A DNA stretch of 64,000 bases from NCBI GenBank assembly GCA_965223825.1, contig OZ245018.1, forward strand, positions 2,046,001-2,110,000. Reading direction: 5' to 3'. Source of the stretch: CAJXQU01 sp965223825 (lineage in GTDB: Bacteria; Pseudomonadota; Gammaproteobacteria; CAJXQU01). Below the pieces are notes generated by a model. It was not told the DNA's origin. It searched no databases and saw only the letters and a list, made by a program, of their open reading frames with translations. Of this stretch, positions 38,016-46,654 are shown in pieces (position 1 is the first letter of the stretch; each line of letters opens with the position of its first letter). The translations under genes and the position numbers were made by a program.

Positions 38016-38297
38016 ATGAGCATAACCAGCATCAATGAGTTTCAAGCGGCTGAAGGTAAAACCGAAGAGCTATATCGATTTCTTACCTCACTCATGTCGT
38101 ATATTTCCACCTCTGAAGGTTGTCATTCGTGCGAGGTGCTACGCAATATTGAAATAGACAACGCTTTCGTCGTCATTGAAAAATGGGATTCGATAGATTT
38201 ACATAAAAAATCGTTAGAAAATTACCCAAAAAGCAAAATGCAATCCGCTATGTTACTTTTCGGTGCACCACCCAAAGGCGGTTATTTTTCGAAATGA
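38016..38297 (+). CDS. Antibiotic biosynthesis monooxygenase (ABM)-domain protein
   Basis: 93 residues with the ABM dimeric ferredoxin-like fold: a strand near the start, a helix (GKTEELYRFLTSLMSYI), then EGCHSCEVLRNIEIDNAFVVIEKWDS. Members include quinol monooxygenases and heme-degrading enzymes, but many have no catalytic role. It follows the DUF1428 gene by 54 bp on the same strand. Function is unassigned. Confidence 0.72.
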   Translation: MSITSINEFQAAEGKTEELYRFLTSLMSYISTSEGCHSCEVLRNIEIDNAFVVIEKWDSIDLHKKSLENYPKSKMQSAMLLFGAPPKGGYFSK

Positions 38298-38368
38298 ATT
38301 ATTCTCGTGAAACCAGATTGGTTACCCTCTTAATTTCAGATTATCCAATATGACAATATGCTTTTCTT

Positions 38369-38737
38369 ATGCTGATCAAAAAACCTATTCCTATCCTCCG
38401 TAGTTTTAGTCAAGACAAAGCGGTACATTTTTATATTGATTTTCTTGGCTTCAAAATTGACTGGCAACACCGCTTTGAAGAGAACACGCCGTTATACATG
38501 CAGCTCTCTTTTGGTGATTGCGTGTTACACCTTTCCGAACACCATGGCGACAGCTGTCCTGGCGCTGCACTACGCATTGGTGTAGATGATCTTGAGGAAT
38601 ATCGAAAAATATTATTAGCTAAGCATTATGCAAATGCTCGTCCTGGCATACAAGAAATGCCGTGGGGAACGCGCGATATGAGCATTACTGATCCATTTGG
38701 AAATAAGTTAATTTTTACTGATCAAATCAACCCGTAA
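38369..38737 (+). CDS. Glyoxalase/bleomycin-resistance family protein
   Basis: 122 residues of the vicinal-oxygen-chelate fold in the bleomycin-binding subgroup: AVHFYIDFLGFKIDWQHRF, then LHLSEHHGD and a final DPFGNKLIF. Metal ligands typical of extradiol enzymes are not clearly preserved, so a binding rather than catalytic role is likely. It could sequester an aromatic or glycopeptide compound. Confidence 0.75.
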   Translation: MLIKKPIPILRSFSQDKAVHFYIDFLGFKIDWQHRFEENTPLYMQLSFGDCVLHLSEHHGDSCPGAALRIGVDDLEEYRKILLAKHYANARPGIQEMPWGTRDMSITDPFGNKLIFTDQINP

Positions 38738-38981
38738 GTAACTAATTGTTTTATCGAAAAATAATTGAATACAAAGCAGTTTAACATTAAAACTCTTTGC
38801 ATAAATCATTTCACTTTTAAATCATTACATTACGTATTTTACTTAAATTCTCTAACGTTTGATCAATCTGTTTCATCTCATAGCCATCAAGGGTCAACCA
38901 ACATAATTGGCTGACCGCTTGATTTTGCCTAAATACTGGATAATGCTTTTTATTAAAATAAAGCGTCTAATTACGAATTAA

Positions 38982-40049
38982 TTATTCAATTCGCGCGCCT
39001 TTTTGATCAGGGTGGATAGCCGGCCCTTTACGTGGCCCCGTGTTGTAATGATCAGCAAACTCATTTTTTAATTTACGTGCTCCGTCAAGATTAACCCACT
39101 GCCTAAGCAGTAAACGTTTATTTTCTTGCGCTTCATAATCGACAAACGATCCACGATTATGCAGCACTGTGTGATTATTCAAGAATGCAATATCTCCTGA
39201 TTGAAGTTGCACATCAAAACGGATGTCATCGCGCATAGCGAGTTCCGCTATATAGTTAATGGCCGCTTTTTCAAGATCACTGAGCGGTTCTACACCGGGT
39301 AATTCTTCTGCTGTCAGAATGGCTTTTTGGTTATACCGACAGCTCAACATATTATCGTGATAACTAAAAACGGGAACGCGGTGCGCTGTGATGTTTTGGA
39401 ACTCACCGACAGGGCCATTACCTCGCAAGTTATAATGAAAACCTCGGTAAAGCGGTTCAATATATTCTGGGTGCGTCTCTACCAACTCATTATAAACAGC
39501 CATCGTGCACGAAATATTATTCAGACCGCCTTCTTTCGCGGGATTGACACAAAGCAAAACCACCAAATCATCTGAGTCACAATGTGGTGTTAACTGAGCA
39601 TTAGTCGTATAACCGCGGACTGAAATATCGCTGTAATCTGCACCGCGGTCACAAACATGATCGATTAACGTGCCTTGTGTATCCTGATTCACCATATGGC
39701 CAAAATGAGCCGTAATACCTGCATACAATAACTCACTATCCTCAATCGACAGACCTTCAATCGGAACACCTCGGATCACCGAAAAACCAAACCCCTTGTC
39801 TAAGTCATATTGCATAACCGACAAAAGCTCGCCGAAATGCGGTAATGGGAATGTTTCCTTGTCCACTGTCTCAACTGTCGCACCACACAACTTAGCAACT
39901 TCTAATGCATTTAGGATTTCCGTTTGCTGATCTGTATTGATCGGGTGCAACCAGGAAACATTATCTTGCATATCTTTCGTGTACCAAATCGTTCCATCAG
40001 TCACTTTACCTTCTAGCACTTCCAACTCCTTCACGCCTGCTGTGGACAT
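38982..40049 (-). CDS. TauD/TfdA-family Fe(II)/2-oxoglutarate-dependent dioxygenase
   Basis: 355 residues. The Fe(II) ligands appear as His-x-Asp in LTPHCDSDD near residue 185, and the distal His in FLNNHTVLHNRG, with the 2-oxoglutarate Arg in ENKRLLLRQW. The N-terminal region (about 1-75) resembles the unclassified TauD-like group rather than TauD itself. The substrate is unknown; candidates are carboxylates, sulfonates or quaternary amines. AAGGAGAGCTGTT precedes the ATG. It stands alone, with long spacers on both sides. Confidence 0.85.
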   Translation of the reverse strand: MSTAGVKELEVLEGKVTDGTIWYTKDMQDNVSWLHPINTDQQTEILNALEVAKLCGATVETVDKETFPLPHFGELLSVMQYDLDKGFGFSVIRGVPIEGLSIEDSELLYAGITAHFGHMVNQDTQGTLIDHVCDRGADYSDISVRGYTTNAQLTPHCDSDDLVVLLCVNPAKEGGLNNISCTMAVYNELVETHPEYIEPLYRGFHYNLRGNGPVGEFQNITAHRVPVFSYHDNMLSCRYNQKAILTAEELPGVEPLSDLEKAAINYIAELAMRDDIRFDVQLQSGDIAFLNNHTVLHNRGSFVDYEAQENKRLLLRQWVNLDGARKLKNEFADHYNTGPRKGPAIHPDQKGARIE

Positions 40050-40482
40050 AACAGCTCTCCTTTTTAATGAGTAAATAAAATACGCCTATGCGCTATTGAA
40101 AGCACAATACAGAGACGTAAATAGGGAGGAATTGATCAGGATCAAATTCGATCTTCATGTCATACTTTTTGACAAAAGAGTGATCTGAACGGGTTAATCT
40201 GAATTGCTAAATAGAAACAGACTCGTCAGGAATTCGCTATTAATGATTGAGATTAGAATATGAGTAAACCCACCAAATGGAATTTAAGGATCATTCTCCA
40301 TTCTTAACGCATTCGGTGCTCAAGTTGGGTTGGACGGCTAATAATAAAAGGTTTCAAGTTGGTTGCCCCCTTGATTTTCACCTATTACGTAGTTTCCGTT
40401 TATATCAGATGAATAAACATGAACGGGTGCTAATAATATAAATAGAAATGTTTTTTTATAGAAACTCCGAATTTTCATTAAA
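40050..40482. other. Non-coding spacer before the cassette array
   Basis: No gene is seen. The first part should contain the TauD-like gene's promoter. Around 40300-40345 there is TTAACGCATTCGGTGCTCAAGT, which has the look of one arm of a worn attC site, but no clear partner arm was found. Confidence 0.3.
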
Positions 40483-40587
40483 CACTAACGCCCGCATAAA
40501 CTGCGGAGTAAACTTGGCGACTTTTTTGCGGCCCTTTGCAAAAAAGACGACAGGTTTACGGAGTCAGATTTAATGCGCTTGTTAGCT
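40483..40587 (-). repeat. attC-like recombination site 1
   Basis: About 105 bp with outer arms CACTAAC...GTTAGCT and imperfect inner arms: CGCAT, AAA, CTG and TAAAC recur in the same order on the other arm in reverse complement. A CTTTTTTGC/GCAAAAAAG stem lies at the centre. This is the architecture of integron attC (59-base element) sites. It begins 9 bp past the stop of the minus-strand gene at 40597-41505. Confidence 0.75.
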
Positions 40588-40596
40588 GCTTTTAGA

Positions 40597-41505
40597 TTAC
40601 ACATTTTCCAATGACGCCTGCTTTAGGCGCGGAATATGTTTGTAAACTTCGGCTACTTCGTAGCTTTTATTAACATATATGCCTGTGTCTTCATTCCTGA
40701 CTTGTTTAATTAACAATTTAACTTCAAGGCTGTCACCTGGAGCAATGGTAATGTCGTGATTAAAAAATTCATTATAAAAACTCTGTGAAGTAATGGGGGC
40801 GGATATTTTTATACCGCGCCACATAAACTCCCATTTTCTCTTTCCACGCTCAAGAATAGCTTTAAGTATTTGAAGCTCAACAGTTTCGGGGATAACCCTT
40901 ACTCCTTCGACCAACTCTACCTCACCAGAGGCTAAAATGATTGATTCTCTAGGTAGCATTACTTCTGGTTTACCAGACTCCATTGTTTCGGAAAATCCGA
41001 AACCTTTAATATCAGAATCTTTTTCTATAGCTTGAAATGTTCTCTCGATTGATTGAACAAACTTAGGGTTCTTTTCTGCCTCTCTAGTTGCATCGTATAC
41101 CTTACGTGGAACAATTATTCTTTCGTCGCCTTTATTAATAATTACTTCGTCTGTATTGATTTCGACCTTTATAGAATCATCTATAGAAAACACACGCTCA
41201 TATATGTAGTTGCTGAGCAATCCAATAACTACACCGGCAACTAGCTGAGAAGAAAATATGTTCTTTGAAGTCGTGTAGACGGCTGAAATTTTTGCCTTGA
41301 AGCTTCCCTCGCCTAGAGCCTCAACAATTATTTCAATGTTGTGCCCAGCATTTATCGATGAGTTTGCCGCTTTTGCTGCGTCAGCTATTGATACTAATGT
41401 TGAAGCTAACGTGTATGCATTAATCGTCGTGTTGCTTGTATCAAAGTACAATACAATTGAGTCTTCAAACTTTGATATATCTACAATTTTCATGTTTGCA
41501 TCCAT
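40597..41505 (-). CDS. Cassette gene 1: hypothetical membrane-anchored protein
   Basis: 302 residues, no family recognised. One hydrophobic stretch (SQLVAGVVIGLLSNYIYERV, about residues 81-100) suggests a membrane segment. The rest is hydrophilic and beta-rich, with a long C-terminal part. Its N-terminal ATG lies 14 bp after a GTTAGCTG core and its 3' end is followed by attC site 1, so it behaves as an integron gene cassette. Base composition and codons look less GATC-rich than its neighbours, in keeping with transfer. Confidence 0.6.
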   Translation of the reverse strand: MDANMKIVDISKFEDSIVLYFDTSNTTINAYTLASTLVSIADAAKAANSSINAGHNIEIIVEALGEGSFKAKISAVYTTSKNIFSSQLVAGVVIGLLSNYIYERVFSIDDSIKVEINTDEVIINKGDERIIVPRKVYDATREAEKNPKFVQSIERTFQAIEKDSDIKGFGFSETMESGKPEVMLPRESIILASGEVELVEGVRVIPETVELQILKAILERGKRKWEFMWRGIKISAPITSQSFYNEFFNHDITIAPGDSLEVKLLIKQVRNEDTGIYVNKSYEVAEVYKHIPRLKQASLENV

Positions 41506-41511
41506 TCTTGT

Positions 41512-41699
41512 CAGCTAACAATTGTTTAGAGGACACTTTGTCCGATAAGAATATATAACTTACCAAACAGAACCATAGTAATTTGCATAAGTTTCAGTAC
41601 CCACAAGCCCCATACATACGTTAACTATTGATAATTCCTTAAATATATCAAAAGTGTCCACTTTGCTGTTTTCTTTATCCAATAAAGATAAGGGAGCAG
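41512..41699 (-). repeat. 176-bp repeat copy R1 with cassette-type core
   Basis: 41524-41699 shares its left part (GTTTAxxGGACACxTTGTCC, TACCAAAC, AATTTGCxTAA) and end points with R2 at 42954-43129, about 1.4 kb away. GGACAC near the left end is matched by GTGTCC 123 bp further in. The outer edge abuts CAGCTAAC (GTTAGCTG on the minus strand). It could be an unusual attC site or a MITE-like element. Confidence 0.55.
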
Positions 41700-41762
41700 C
41701 GATCACCGGCGGTTTGCATTTAACCCGGATTGGGAAGATAGTAAAAGTAAGAGCAAGAGAGT

Positions 41763-41781
41763 CTAAAAACTAGACCTGACC
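41763..41781 (+). other. Short GACCTGACCC-type motif after cassette gene 2
   Basis: CTAAAAACTAGACCTGACCC contains a small TCTAAAAACTAGA inverted repeat and the AGACCTGACCC string often seen beside REP-associated transposase elements. No transposase frame is present. Probably a remnant. Confidence 0.25.
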
Positions 41782-42252
41782 CTATGATGTGATGCATGTA
41801 TGGCTTAATCCATCGCCTTCTCGCAGAAGGGCTAACGCAAGCCGCTGTTCATCACTCAAGTTTGCGGGCAAATACGTGACACGAAAATGCCTTGCAGTAT
41901 ATTTCATGACTTTAGTATCTTCACTTCTTACTGATCGACCACCACATGAACAATAAGTTATTCTTAATGATCCGCTTGAAACCCAATTTAGCACACTAAG
42001 AAATCGTGTTATTTTTGACCTTGCTTCATCATTACTTAGCCCATTACAAAGATTAATAGCTACAGCAGGCATAAAATCATGCTCGTCATTATATGTGAGC
42101 AAAAATATATCAACGCCTTCATATTTGATGATGATATCTTCTTCAGGCCATCCAATTGACTGTTCAATGTTTGCAATTACCCAAGGACCTAGCTTGCCCA
42201 AGCCTTCTTGAACAGTTTCACCTTTAATATGTACAACATAGTTTTCAGACAT
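41782..42252 (-). CDS. Cassette gene 2: hypothetical protein
   Basis: 156 residues, not recognised. It has no signal peptide or membrane helix. Visible features are a CSCGG motif near residue 103 and acidic and aromatic residues in the first half (EDIIIKYEGVDIFLLTYND). AAGAAAGC precedes the ATG. It starts 12 bp after the attC site 2 core and is followed by repeat R1. Cassette position implies mobility, not function. Confidence 0.6.
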   Translation of the reverse strand: MSENYVVHIKGETVQEGLGKLGPWVIANIEQSIGWPEEDIIIKYEGVDIFLLTYNDEHDFMPAVAINLCNGLSNDEARSKITRFLSVLNWVSSGSLRITYCSCGGRSVRSEDTKVMKYTARHFRVTYLPANLSDEQRLALALLREGDGLSHTCITS

Positions 42253-42263
42253 GCTTTCTTAAC

Positions 42264-42365
42264 GCATAACGCCTTGCTCTGCTGCATTTTTGGAGTGGAG
42301 AATTTTGTGCTATTGAGCACAAAAGGCGCAACGGAAAAAATGTTAGCAGGAGAAACTTGTTATGC
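42264..42365 (-). repeat. attC-like recombination site 2
   Basis: 102 bp. On the minus strand it opens with GCATAAC and ends with GTTATGC. The two arms match well in reverse complement (GCATAAC, TTxCTCxTGCT, CATTTTT), and a TTTTGTGCT-ATTG-AGCACAAAA stem forms the tip. The GTTATGC core is the type seen in Vibrio-type repeats. It overlaps the stop codon of cassette gene 3. Confidence 0.85.
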
Positions 42366-42926
42366 ATCACTAATAACCGGAAGCCAGCCTAGTTTGGATT
42401 CAAGCGAGCTTCTAAAGCCAGTACGGACTTGTATCGGTGTTTTACGAACATATTCTTCAGCGACGTTACGAGCAGCCTTAGTTAGGGTTTGAAAATGCTC
42501 GATAATTTCGTCTAACTCAGGAATTTTATCTCTTGATGATTTGAATCCATATTTTAGATTTGTCCATACCACTCCGTCCAAGCCTTTCTCTGATGCCCAT
42601 TTTGATATTTCTTGGGTGCAGACTCCATGCGAATTACCTGTGCTTGATTCCCAATAGCCAATCGAATATTTGATATTAGCTTCCGATATACCTTCGCGTC
42701 TTGCTAATTGACTTTTGGCATTATCAAGAGTTTCAGAACCTAAGTACGCCCACAATGCAGGAGACTGTTTTACTCCTTCGACTAAAACTAAAGTTATTCG
42801 GCCATCGGAGGACTCACGAGCAAATTCAATTGGCAATAGTGGACCATCGGCTTCCCAGTCAGATGCAAGCGACATTTGATCGGGATTCCAAATTAACGAC
42901 CCCCAACCCAAGACGGCTATTCGCAT
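42360..42926 (-). CDS. Cassette gene 3: gamma-glutamylcyclotransferase-fold protein
   Basis: 188 residues. The start VLGWGSLIWNP matches the phosphate-binding YGSLxxxP loop of the GGCT/AIG2/ChaC fold, and PIEFARESSDGRITLVLVEG is the second conserved strand. The catalytic Glu is not certain. The family includes enzymes that open gamma-glutamyl bonds, but many cassette-borne members have no assigned substrate. AAGGAAAATTC precedes the ATG. It begins 16 bp after a perfect GTTAGGC core and ends in attC site 2. Confidence 0.7.
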   Translation of the reverse strand: MRIAVLGWGSLIWNPDQMSLASDWEADGPLLPIEFARESSDGRITLVLVEGVKQSPALWAYLGSETLDNAKSQLARREGISEANIKYSIGYWESSTGNSHGVCTQEISKWASEKGLDGVVWTNLKYGFKSSRDKIPELDEIIEHFQTLTKAARNVAEEYVRKTPIQVRTGFRSSLESKLGWLPVISDA

Positions 42927-42942
42927 GAATTTTCCTTATTTT

Positions 42943-43129
42943 GCCTAACAGTAGTTTATCGGACACCTTGTCCAATCTTAGATTATAGGATACCAAACCG
43001 AAACTCGGGAAATTTGCCTAATATTCATATACATAAGTGAATTTTTGATCCATGAAGCAATATATCCAACGTGTCCACTTGACGTGCATGGATGCACGAA
43101 TACTGCAATTGCAGGATGCAAAGGAGCAG
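42943..43129 (-). repeat. 176-bp repeat copy R2 with GTTAGGC core
   Basis: 42954-43129 is the second copy of the element described as R1 and has the same 176-bp length between shared end sequences. The minus-strand core GTTAGGC (42943-42949) fits GTTRRRY exactly. GGACAC at 42961 and GTGTCC at 43071 are inverted. It marks the upstream edge of the three-cassette array. Confidence 0.55.
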
Positions 43130-43487
43130 TGAATAGATTTCAATATACCTTGCGATGATGGCCGTATATTGAATATTTACAACTCTAAGGCCGTTATTTA
43201 ACTATTAATTAATGCTTTGTAGAAAACGCCTGATTTCATAATTTTGGACACTCTTTCGATTCAAGGAGTGTGTCATGTCTCTTCAACTACCTCGATTACT
43301 TGATCTAATCCGCCATAAAGTGGTTTTTTTGCAGTGCTGACTAGTTATCAAGGGGCAGCCAAGTTGATTTTTAATATGCGATCGGAAATTGTTTATTTTT
43401 ACGTGGCTTGAAGTTCGCTGACGCCTTTCAATAAGTCATCATTTATTTCCCATTTAATTTTTTGAACATATTCACCTACGTTTATTT
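43130..43487. other. Spacer with a possible insertion-element end
   Basis: No intact gene. Near 43243-43275, GGACACTC and GAGTGTGTC flank a short stretch followed by an ATG frame (MSLQLPRLLDLIRHKVV) that stops after about 21 codons. The combination resembles the end of a lost insertion sequence, but the family could not be named. Confidence 0.25.
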
Positions 43488-43517
43488 AAAAAAAATCCGG
43501 CAATGAGGCCGGATTTT
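43488..43517 (-). terminator. Terminator of the carbamoyl/amidotransferase operon
   Basis: AAAATCCGGC and GCCGGATTTT form a 10-bp stem with loop AATGAG. On the minus strand it runs into TTTTTTTT, 36 bp past the asparagine-synthetase-like stop. Strong intrinsic terminator. Confidence 0.85.
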
Positions 43518-43553
43518 AATATCGTTAAACGGGATTAATTCTTGTGATTATTT

Positions 43554-45581
43554 CTATGCGACATCTTTTGCAAACCAACCTAAGGAGGCGGCTTTTTCTT
43601 TTGCGACCGTTGGGATGTCAGTTGCGATCAGTTGTTTGTGCATGACTTGTACACCGAGCATGTGGTTGATTAATGCATCAAGATTATTCTGTGTTCCTGC
43701 GGTGAGGTTTTTATCATCGTGCAGATCGAATAATGCTTTCACGCCTGATGTTGATAAGACGCCGGCGTCCTCAATGGCCTGATCAGTCAAGAATTGATCC
43801 GCTAAGCCGCGCATGGCCGCCCATTTTTTTGGATCGGTGTGTGCTGGTGGTGCCATGAATGCGAATTTTTCACGTTTGTAGAGTACTTCTGGTAGCAGGC
43901 CTTGCATCGCTTCCCGCAAAATGTATTTTTCCGTTTTACCTTTTATGCGTAATGACGGCGGGATCTGCGCGGCCATTTCAGCCAAGTGGTGATCAAGAAA
44001 TGGGGGACGTGCTTCCATTGAGTTTGCCATGTCGACGCGATCACCACCCCATGTCAGGATTTGCCCTTCTAGCATGGTTTTGATCCAGACATATTGCGCT
44101 TTATCTAACGGGTGTCGTCCTTCCAGCATGCTTTTATCCAATTCGTTTGCAATCGCCGCACCTGGATCATAATCCGTTAATGAGGCTGCAAGATCACCAG
44201 ACAATATACCCGGAACCCGTTGACCGGCAGTTAACCATGGTTGCAAGCTACTCGGTGTAAAACCAATTTTCGCTTCGAGCGCGGCATTGTGCAGTTCGTT
44301 TTCGGCCAACATTGCGCCTTTAAACAGTTTATTCTGTTCGCCTAACAGGGCTTCCCATTCTTGTCGCTCTTGTGGGCTTAAGTGATCCAGCCCATGCAGG
44401 AACATATCGCGTCTGAATGCCGGATAGCCACCGAACAATTCATCTGATCCTTCGCCGGTTAAAACCACTTTGTAACCCACGTCACGCACATGACGGCTCA
44501 TGAGCAGTTTTGCCACGCCTAGCGTGTTGTATATCGTGCGTTCGGTATGCCAGATTGTTTCGACAAAGTTATCGTATAAGTGCGATGCGTCAAGCATCAT
44601 CACATCCTGATCAGCGCCGACACTTTCAGACATTTCACGGGCGATATGTGATTCATCATATTCCTTATTATCAAAACCAATGGTGAAGGCTTTGACTGGG
44701 TTTTGTCTGGCAGCAGCGGCCAGTCCCAGAATAGAACAAGAATCGATTCCGCCTGACAGATAGCAACCAACCGGGACATCCGCCTCAAGACGGAGTTGCA
44801 CGGCTTCCAGTAATTTTGCACGTGTCGCTTCGATCCATTCTTCGTCCGTGAGCTTATTATCACCCACGCGACGCTCGTCGATCAGTGGGAAGTCCATGTC
44901 CCAGTATTTACGTAATTCAATTTTCAACCGTCCATCAACTCGTTTCACATCCAACAAGTGTCCCGGCGGAACTTGGTGAATTCCTGCGAATGCCGTTGTA
45001 CCCGGTGGCACTGTTTGCATGAGCTGGTGGAATACGCCTTTTGGATCAAATTTGCGGGTCACGTCTGGGTGTGCAAATAACACTTTTAATTCTGATCCGA
45101 ACACGATATTGCCGTTCACTTCTGTCCAATAAAGCGGCTTAATTCCGAAGCGGTCACGGACTAACATGAGCCGTTCTTCTGGCTGGCTGTAGAGTGCAAA
45201 GGCAAACTCGCCACGTAAATGCGGCAGCATGCCATCCAGACCCAAGCGTGGGTAAAAATGCATGATCATTTCTGAATCACTTTTCGTATCGAAGCGTGCA
45301 CCTCGCGCGGTTAGATCAGCCCGTATACGTTGATAGTCATACAGCTCACCGTTTTTCGTCAGCATGAGTTTGCCGTCAGCACTCTCAAATGGTTGACGAC
45401 CACGCTCTTCGTCCAGATCCACTATTGATAGGCGCGCGTGACTGAAGCCAATCCCCGGCATACGGCGCAAACCAAAACCATCTGGTCCGCGATGATATTG
45501 AATGGCCGCCATGCCGACCAGCGTATCTGCATCGACCGGGTGATCACGATCGGCATACATAAATCCTGCTATTCCACACAT
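43554..45581 (-). CDS. asnB: Asparagine-synthetase-like amidotransferase (AsnB family)
   Basis: 675 residues from the ATG at 45581, so that Cys2 becomes the N-terminal nucleophile (MCGIAGF). The glutaminase half (1-210) has SHARLSIVD and NGELYDY, with the oxyanion Asn retained. The synthetase half has the ATP loop SGGIDS at 276-281 and GEGSDELFGGYPAFR. It transfers glutamine ammonia to a carboxylate activated by AMP. The usual partner is aspartate, but the operon position, 11 bp after a carbamoyltransferase-like gene whose acceptor site differs, suggests another substrate. The length exceeds E. coli AsnB (554) because of the long C-terminal domain, typical of the AsnB-3/AsnO-like branch. Confidence 0.88.
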   Translation of the reverse strand: MCGIAGFMYADRDHPVDADTLVGMAAIQYHRGPDGFGLRRMPGIGFSHARLSIVDLDEERGRQPFESADGKLMLTKNGELYDYQRIRADLTARGARFDTKSDSEMIMHFYPRLGLDGMLPHLRGEFAFALYSQPEERLMLVRDRFGIKPLYWTEVNGNIVFGSELKVLFAHPDVTRKFDPKGVFHQLMQTVPPGTTAFAGIHQVPPGHLLDVKRVDGRLKIELRKYWDMDFPLIDERRVGDNKLTDEEWIEATRAKLLEAVQLRLEADVPVGCYLSGGIDSCSILGLAAAARQNPVKAFTIGFDNKEYDESHIAREMSESVGADQDVMMLDASHLYDNFVETIWHTERTIYNTLGVAKLLMSRHVRDVGYKVVLTGEGSDELFGGYPAFRRDMFLHGLDHLSPQERQEWEALLGEQNKLFKGAMLAENELHNAALEAKIGFTPSSLQPWLTAGQRVPGILSGDLAASLTDYDPGAAIANELDKSMLEGRHPLDKAQYVWIKTMLEGQILTWGGDRVDMANSMEARPPFLDHHLAEMAAQIPPSLRIKGKTEKYILREAMQGLLPEVLYKREKFAFMAPPAHTDPKKWAAMRGLADQFLTDQAIEDAGVLSTSGVKALFDLHDDKNLTAGTQNNLDALINHMLGVQVMHKQLIATDIPTVAKEKAASLGWFAKDVA

Positions 45582-45592
45582 AGAAAATCCCG

Positions 45593-46654
45593 TTAACTGT
45601 AACTTTTTAAAATGGCTGACAATAAAGCCATGCGAATGTAAACAGCACCTCGCGCCTGAGCGAAATACCAATTAAATGGTGTGTCATCGAGGCTGCGATC
45701 AAGCTCTTTCCCGCGCGCTAATGGATGCATCACGATTGCGCTGGGTTTTAGCGGTGATTTCGCATTCAGCACATAGGCTTGTCCGTGCGCTTCGACATTT
45801 TTTTCCACCCACGCGATCGCGTTGATATAAACGACATCCAGATCAGGAAGAATATTATCTAAGGTTTGCGACACAGCGAACGTCAAACCCGCTTCTTCCA
45901 ATTCTTTGCGTTGCCCCTCTGAAAAAGGATCATCTTGATCACTGATGATCGTGACTTTACTAATGCCATTTGAGAACAAACTGAGAAAAGTCAGCAAACT
46001 GCGAATCGTCCGCATACGAGATGGAACACCAATGATACCCACCTGAATTTTGTCCTCATCGCTCAAATCGTCTTTTTCGAGTAATTGCGGGTAGGCTTTG
46101 AGCATCGTGTAAACATCTGCCATTGCTTGCGTGGGATGTTCATCTGTACCGTTACCGCCGTTCACGATCGGAATGCGTAAACGCTCCAACATTTCATACA
46201 CAATTTTTTCATTGTTATCACGTAACACGATCAGATCGCCATAATGCGTCAGCATCTCAGCCACGTCATAAACCGATTCACCTTTCGCAATACCTGTCGT
46301 GGAAGGATCCGTGATCGACATGACGTCACCACCAAGTCGGTGCCATGCACTTTCAAACGAAAGGCGGGTTCGCGTGCTGGGCTCGTAAAAAGCGGAGATC
46401 AGTAACTTTCCCGTTAACGGCCTTGTACTGCGGTGTGGCTCTGTTTCAAACTTGGCCGCTAAACGGCAAAGCTGAATAATTTGCTCACGATTAAATTGTT
46501 TCGCTGAAATAATCGCTCGATGGGCGAGATCTAATAGAGGTACCAGATCTTCTTCAACCAGTGCCATCAGGTTTCGAGGACATTCAAAGCCTTGTGTATC
46601 TAGCGCTTGGTCACTCAGTTGTCGGTTAAGGTGATGCTCCAGTTCGGTTACCAC
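45593..46654 (-). CDS. Aspartate/ornithine carbamoyltransferase-like protein, altered acceptor site
   Basis: 353 residues from a GTG at 46654, which has GGAGGGGAG 5-6 bases upstream. The frame opens earlier at an ATG (46672), but that codon lies before the ribosome site. The carbamoyl-phosphate loop STRTR (93-97) and HPTQ (173-176) are intact, as is GIAKGES with its Lys. The amino-acceptor loop differs from PyrB: NAIAWVE at 278-284 replaces TRVQKER, whose Arg and Gln hold aspartate, and HPLAR (310-314) replaces HPLPR. It is therefore probably a carbamoyltransferase for another amine. It overlaps the small membrane peptide by 7 nt. Confidence 0.82.
   Translation of the reverse strand: MVTELEHHLNRQLSDQALDTQGFECPRNLMALVEEDLVPLLDLAHRAIISAKQFNREQIIQLCRLAAKFETEPHRSTRPLTGKLLISAFYEPSTRTRLSFESAWHRLGGDVMSITDPSTTGIAKGESVYDVAEMLTHYGDLIVLRDNNEKIVYEMLERLRIPIVNGGNGTDEHPTQAMADVYTMLKAYPQLLEKDDLSDEDKIQVGIIGVPSRMRTIRSLLTFLSLFSNGISKVTIISDQDDPFSEGQRKELEEAGLTFAVSQTLDNILPDLDVVYINAIAWVEKNVEAHGQAYVLNAKSPLKPSAIVMHPLARGKELDRSLDDTPFNWYFAQARGAVYIRMALLSAILKSYS

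Noticed and set aside
40300..40345. Worn attC-like arm before the cassette array
   Set aside because: Only one arm was found, with no matching partner, so it is not called as a site.
43243..43335. Insertion-sequence end with a short ATG frame
   Set aside because: The frame stops after about 21 codons and no transposase family was recognised; kept only as a possible remnant in the spacer entry.
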